Shown in pieces: positions 38,832-41,520 of a DNA stretch of 41,520 nt. Location of the stretch: NCBI RefSeq assembly GCF_003105115.1, contig NZ_QETH01000037.1:1-41520 (forward strand). Direction: 5' to 3'. Position 1 is the stretch's first letter. Every line of letters begins with the position of its first letter. The notes under the pieces were generated by a model that was not told where the DNA came from, made no database searches, and saw nothing but the letters and a program-made list of their open reading frames with translations. The translations under genes were made by a program, and so were the position numbers. The DNA comes from Flavobacterium sp. HTF. Its GTDB lineage: Bacteria > Bacteroidota > Bacteroidia > Flavobacteriales > Flavobacteriaceae.

Positions 38832-39677
38832 ATGAAAAAATATACAATAAACTATATAGCATCATTATCAATGATTACTATACTTTTAGGCTGCTTAAAC
38901 AGTTATGGTCAGGATAAAAAGCATGAATTCTCTGTTGCCGTTGGCGGTCCTTTTTCATACATCGATGCTGAAACTGCCGGTAAAATTGTAGAAGGAAACG
39001 GATTCAATGCCGGACTTCGTTATTCTTATTATCTAAACGAAGGTTTAAGTATCGGAATCGGAGCAGAATACCAATCTTATAATTCTGATGTAAGTATCCA
39101 GGCATTGTATGGAAGATACATGACTGTAGATGAAGATGGTGAAAATTTTCAATTTAGATACAGAGCAACAAATTTAAGAGAAGAGCAAAAATTAGGATAC
39201 ATCAACATTCCTCTTCATATTCAGTTTGAAACTCCCGGAACGACAAAATTCTATATTGCTGCCGGCGCCAAAGTAGGATTTGCCATAAACGGCAGCTACG
39301 ACTCCAGTATACAAAATCTAACTACAAGCGGATACTATCCGCAATATAATGTAGAATTATTTGCTCCTACTTTTGCCGGATTTGCGAGTACAAATGATGT
39401 AAGAAGCGGTAAGCAGGATCTTGATACAGACGTTTCGTATTCTGCTACCATTGAAACCGGTGTAAAACAATTACTGGGTGATAAAAACTCCGTTTACATT
39501 GGTCTTTACCTTGATTATGGTCTCAACAATATTTACGACAACGAAAAGAAACCTTTAATAGAATATAATGCTGAAATCCCGGTACAGCTGCAACAAAACA
39601 GTGTATTAGATTCACCATTCGCCCATAACGTAAGATTAGTTTCTTACGGACTTAAATTAAGATTTGCAATTCGTTAA
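38832..39677 (+). CDS. Outer-membrane beta-barrel protein
   Basis: A 281-residue exported protein. The ATG at 38832 begins a signal peptide (MKKYTINYIASL, ending near SYGQ at about 27) and is preferred over a TTG at 38805 that lies within the upstream hairpin. The mature part has alternating hydrophobic strands (FNAGLRYSYYL, LSIGIGAEYQSY, FYIAAGAKVGFAI, VYIGLYLDYGL) and ends VSYGLKLRFAIR, as in eight-stranded outer-membrane barrels of the OMP_b-brl type. It lies 54 bases after the giant surface protein. Barrels near T9SS substrates sometimes anchor or help export them (for example SprF beside SprB), but it is not clearly SprF-like, so partnership is inference. Confidence 0.85.
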   Translation: MKKYTINYIASLSMITILLGCLNSYGQDKKHEFSVAVGGPFSYIDAETAGKIVEGNGFNAGLRYSYYLNEGLSIGIGAEYQSYNSDVSIQALYGRYMTVDEDGENFQFRYRATNLREEQKLGYINIPLHIQFETPGTTKFYIAAGAKVGFAINGSYDSSIQNLTTSGYYPQYNVELFAPTFAGFASTNDVRSGKQDLDTDVSYSATIETGVKQLLGDKNSVYIGLYLDYGLNNIYDNEKKPLIEYNAEIPVQLQQNSVLDSPFAHNVRLVSYGLKLRFAIR

Positions 39678-39710
39678 TTATTATTTGGTTAAATTATTCT
39701 TAGATTCATT

Positions 39711-39743
39711 AAAACCAGTAAAGTACTCTTTACTGGTTTTTTT
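39711..39743. terminator. Intrinsic terminator between convergent genes
   Basis: AAAACCAGTAAAG (39711-39723) and CTTTACTGGTTTT (39728-39740) form a perfect 13-bp stem with loop TACT, followed by more T residues on the plus strand. It ends the barrel gene's transcript; A residues on the left arm allow some activity for the antiporter transcript too. Confidence 0.88.
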
Positions 39744-39782
39744 ATATAATTCTAATCACTTTTTTTTATGTTGCGGTTTACA

Positions 39783-41357
39783 TTAGATATACCGTAATCG
39801 CTCCTCTTCCAGATCCAGATATTGCAATTGCTTTCTAATAATTTCTTCATTCAGGGTTTCCTCTTCCTTGTTTTTATTTAAAAGCCAAATCCTTTGTTCG
39901 CTCAATATTTCTAAATAAACTACTTTACATTCTTCTGCCATTGTCGCATCATTAGCCATTTTTTTGTTGTCTTCCCATTTGCGGGCCAACTGTTGCAAAG
40001 AAGGTTGTTTTTCAAGCAATTCACTATAATTGGAATGTAAATGTTCTAAAGCTTTTTCTGCCAGCTGCTGACGAATCAGAAGTTCTGTTTCTTCTTCAGG
40101 AGCCACCTGATCGGGATCAGACATGTTTATTTTCTTAATTAAAAAAGGAAGCGTTATTCCCTGAATCAGTAAAGTCAGCAGAATAACAACAAAAGTGATA
40201 AAGAGAATTAAATTTCGCTGCGGAAATGGATTTCCATTATCAAGATGTAACGGAATAGACAAGGCAGCCGCAAGCGAAACTACTCCGCGCATGCCCGACC
40301 AGCCAATTAACAACGGAACCTTGTACCCCGGATGCCTTCTGTCTGCCACTTTGATAAAATTACGGGCAATCAGCGTTACCACTACCGCACCATAAGCCGA
40401 TATAATTCTGGCTACAACCAGTACAACCGTAACCAATACCCCGTAACCAATTGCTGATGAAAGACTCACATCTCCCAAACCTTCTGTAATTTCGGGTAAA
40501 TCCAGTCCGATTAATAAAAATACAATTCCGTTTAGAACAAAACAGAAACTTTCCCAGACATTTAAACTTCTTATGCGTGAGCGGCTATCAAGAAAGCTAT
40601 GTCTTTTATAGGATAAAAATAAACCCCCACTCACAACAGCAAGAACACCGGAACTGTGTACTTCTTCAGCACCAATATACATTAAGTAAGGAGCGAGAAA
40701 TGTCAAAGCAATATCGATGTTAGAATCTGTTGGCAAATATTTATGCGCTTTCATGAAAATTAAACCAATAAGTAAACCAATTCCAACACCGCCAATTAAC
40801 ATCCAGCTAAAGCTCATAGCGGCTTCGTACCAAATAAACTGACCTGTTGCAACGGCAATCATGGCAAAACGAAAAATAATCAGTGAAGAAGCGTCATTCA
40901 GCAGACTTTCTCCCTCTAAAATAGAAGAAAGCCTTTTCGGAACTTTTACAAATTTCAGGATAGCACCCGCACTTACGGCATCCGGAGGAGAAACAATTCC
41001 ACCCAATAAAAAGCCTAAAGCCAGTGAAAATCCAGGAATAAAATGGTTGGCTGCAAAAGCCACAGACAAAGCCGTAAGGAATACAACCACAAAGGCAAAA
41101 CTACTAATGATACGCCTCCATCGCCAGAGTTCCTTCCATGAAATCGTCCATGAAGCTTCATACAATAAAGGCGGAAGAAAAATGATAAAAAGTAATTCGG
41201 GCTCAATATGAAGAATCGGAACTCCGGGAATAAAACTGATTCCCAGTCCGGCTAAAACTAATAATACAGGATAGGTCACTTTTATTTTGTTGGCCAGCAT
41301 AATCAGAAATAAGATGACAACAATAAGTGCTAAATAAAATGGGAAATTTTCAATCAT
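39783..41357 (-). CDS. CPA1-family Na+/H+ antiporter
   Basis: A 524-residue inner-membrane transporter with about 12 helices (residues 1-410) and a charged cytoplasmic tail of about 110 residues. Family features are PELLFIIFLPPLLYEASW, the ion-binding region GGIVSPPDAVSAGA with the conserved Asp, the following EGESLLNDASSL, and GWSGMRGVVSLAAALSIP late in the membrane domain. It exchanges external protons for internal Na+ (or K+), serving pH and salt tolerance. It is transcribed alone, convergent with the barrel gene. The palindromic repeat lies about 90 bases upstream of its start. Confidence 0.94.
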   Translation of the reverse strand: MIENFPFYLALIVVILFLIMLANKIKVTYPVLLVLAGLGISFIPGVPILHIEPELLFIIFLPPLLYEASWTISWKELWRWRRIISSFAFVVVFLTALSVAFAANHFIPGFSLALGFLLGGIVSPPDAVSAGAILKFVKVPKRLSSILEGESLLNDASSLIIFRFAMIAVATGQFIWYEAAMSFSWMLIGGVGIGLLIGLIFMKAHKYLPTDSNIDIALTFLAPYLMYIGAEEVHSSGVLAVVSGGLFLSYKRHSFLDSRSRIRSLNVWESFCFVLNGIVFLLIGLDLPEITEGLGDVSLSSAIGYGVLVTVVLVVARIISAYGAVVVTLIARNFIKVADRRHPGYKVPLLIGWSGMRGVVSLAAALSIPLHLDNGNPFPQRNLILFITFVVILLTLLIQGITLPFLIKKINMSDPDQVAPEEETELLIRQQLAEKALEHLHSNYSELLEKQPSLQQLARKWEDNKKMANDATMAEECKVVYLEILSEQRIWLLNKNKEEETLNEEIIRKQLQYLDLEEERLRYI

Positions 41358-41447
41358 TTTTGGTCTGCTTAGTTAATTATGAGTAAAGATATACAATTGA
41401 TATATTTAGTTTTTTTGTTTTTTATAAATTATAGATCCTGGACAGTA

Positions 41448-41520
41448 ACACAGATAAAACGGATTCGCTTTCGCGAAAGCGCGGATGGCACGGATTTTTT
41501 ACTTTCATAAAAAAAGAAAT
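41448..41520. repeat. MITE-like palindromic repeat, copy 2 (cut by window end)
   Basis: ACACAGATAAAACGGATTC (41448-41466) matches the left end of copy 1 at 6363-6381, and is followed by the perfect 16-bp palindrome CGCTTTCGCGAAAGCG (41466-41481). The alignment with copy 1 continues to the CGGATTTTT segment near 41497 with a small length difference. The right end is either beyond the window or degraded. The copy lies upstream of the antiporter gene. Confidence 0.6.

Overview
The window looks like a chromosomal segment of a Bacteroidota bacterium, most likely Flavobacterium or a close relative. The evidence is a low-GC sequence, A-rich leaders without Shine-Dalgarno sites, matches to the Bacteroidota -7 promoter motif TAnnTTTG, SprB-type repeats, a type IX secretion (T9SS) C-terminal sorting domain, and a carboxypeptidase-regulatory-like domain at the front of a TonB-dependent receptor. 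I see no rRNA, tRNA, CRISPR array, transposase or integrase.

Region 1 (1-7.5 kb): an AT-rich left edge and an unrecognised soluble protein converge on the four-gene ligase-associated DNA damage response (LDDR) cassette. In transcription order on the minus strand the cassette is MBL-fold exonuclease, ATP-dependent DNA ligase, Lhr-like DEXH helicase and PdeM metallophosphoesterase. A MITE-like palindromic repeat sits between the exonuclease and ligase genes, and a second copy lies at the right edge of the window.

Region 2 (7.7-19.2 kb): a SpoIIAA-like protein is followed by a minus-strand signalling block. It contains a CHASE3-type membrane histidine kinase, two single-domain response regulators, a receiver-kinase hybrid, and a 2122-residue cytoplasmic hybrid kinase. 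The large kinase carries eleven 92-residue HAMP-type repeats of exact period, then GAF, HisKA, HATPase and three receiver domains. A small membrane protein with an internal duplication lies upstream.

Region 3 (19.4-23.3 kb): bacterial non-homologous end joining. A four-helix membrane protein overlaps ligD, and ligD converges on ku with shared stop-codon bases. An imperfect palindrome precedes ku. With the LDDR cassette, two DNA repair modules built around ATP-dependent ligases lie within about 23 kb.

Region 4 (23.4-28.0 kb): a META-domain lipoprotein, a DoxX-family membrane protein, and a PepSY membrane protein next to a siderophore-type TonB-dependent receptor, probably an iron-uptake pair.

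Region 5 (28.4-39.7 kb): a same-strand cluster of two paralogous phage-tail-collar proteins, a type 1 periplasmic-binding-fold protein with no visible signal peptide, a 2633-residue secreted protein with 23 SprB-like repeats and a T9SS sorting domain, and an outer-membrane beta-barrel protein. I find no other phage or secretion genes around it. This is the best candidate in the window for an undescribed surface system, but its joint function is inference from gene order.

Region 6 (39.8-41.5 kb): a CPA1-type Na+/H+ antiporter and the second, edge-truncated copy of the palindromic repeat.
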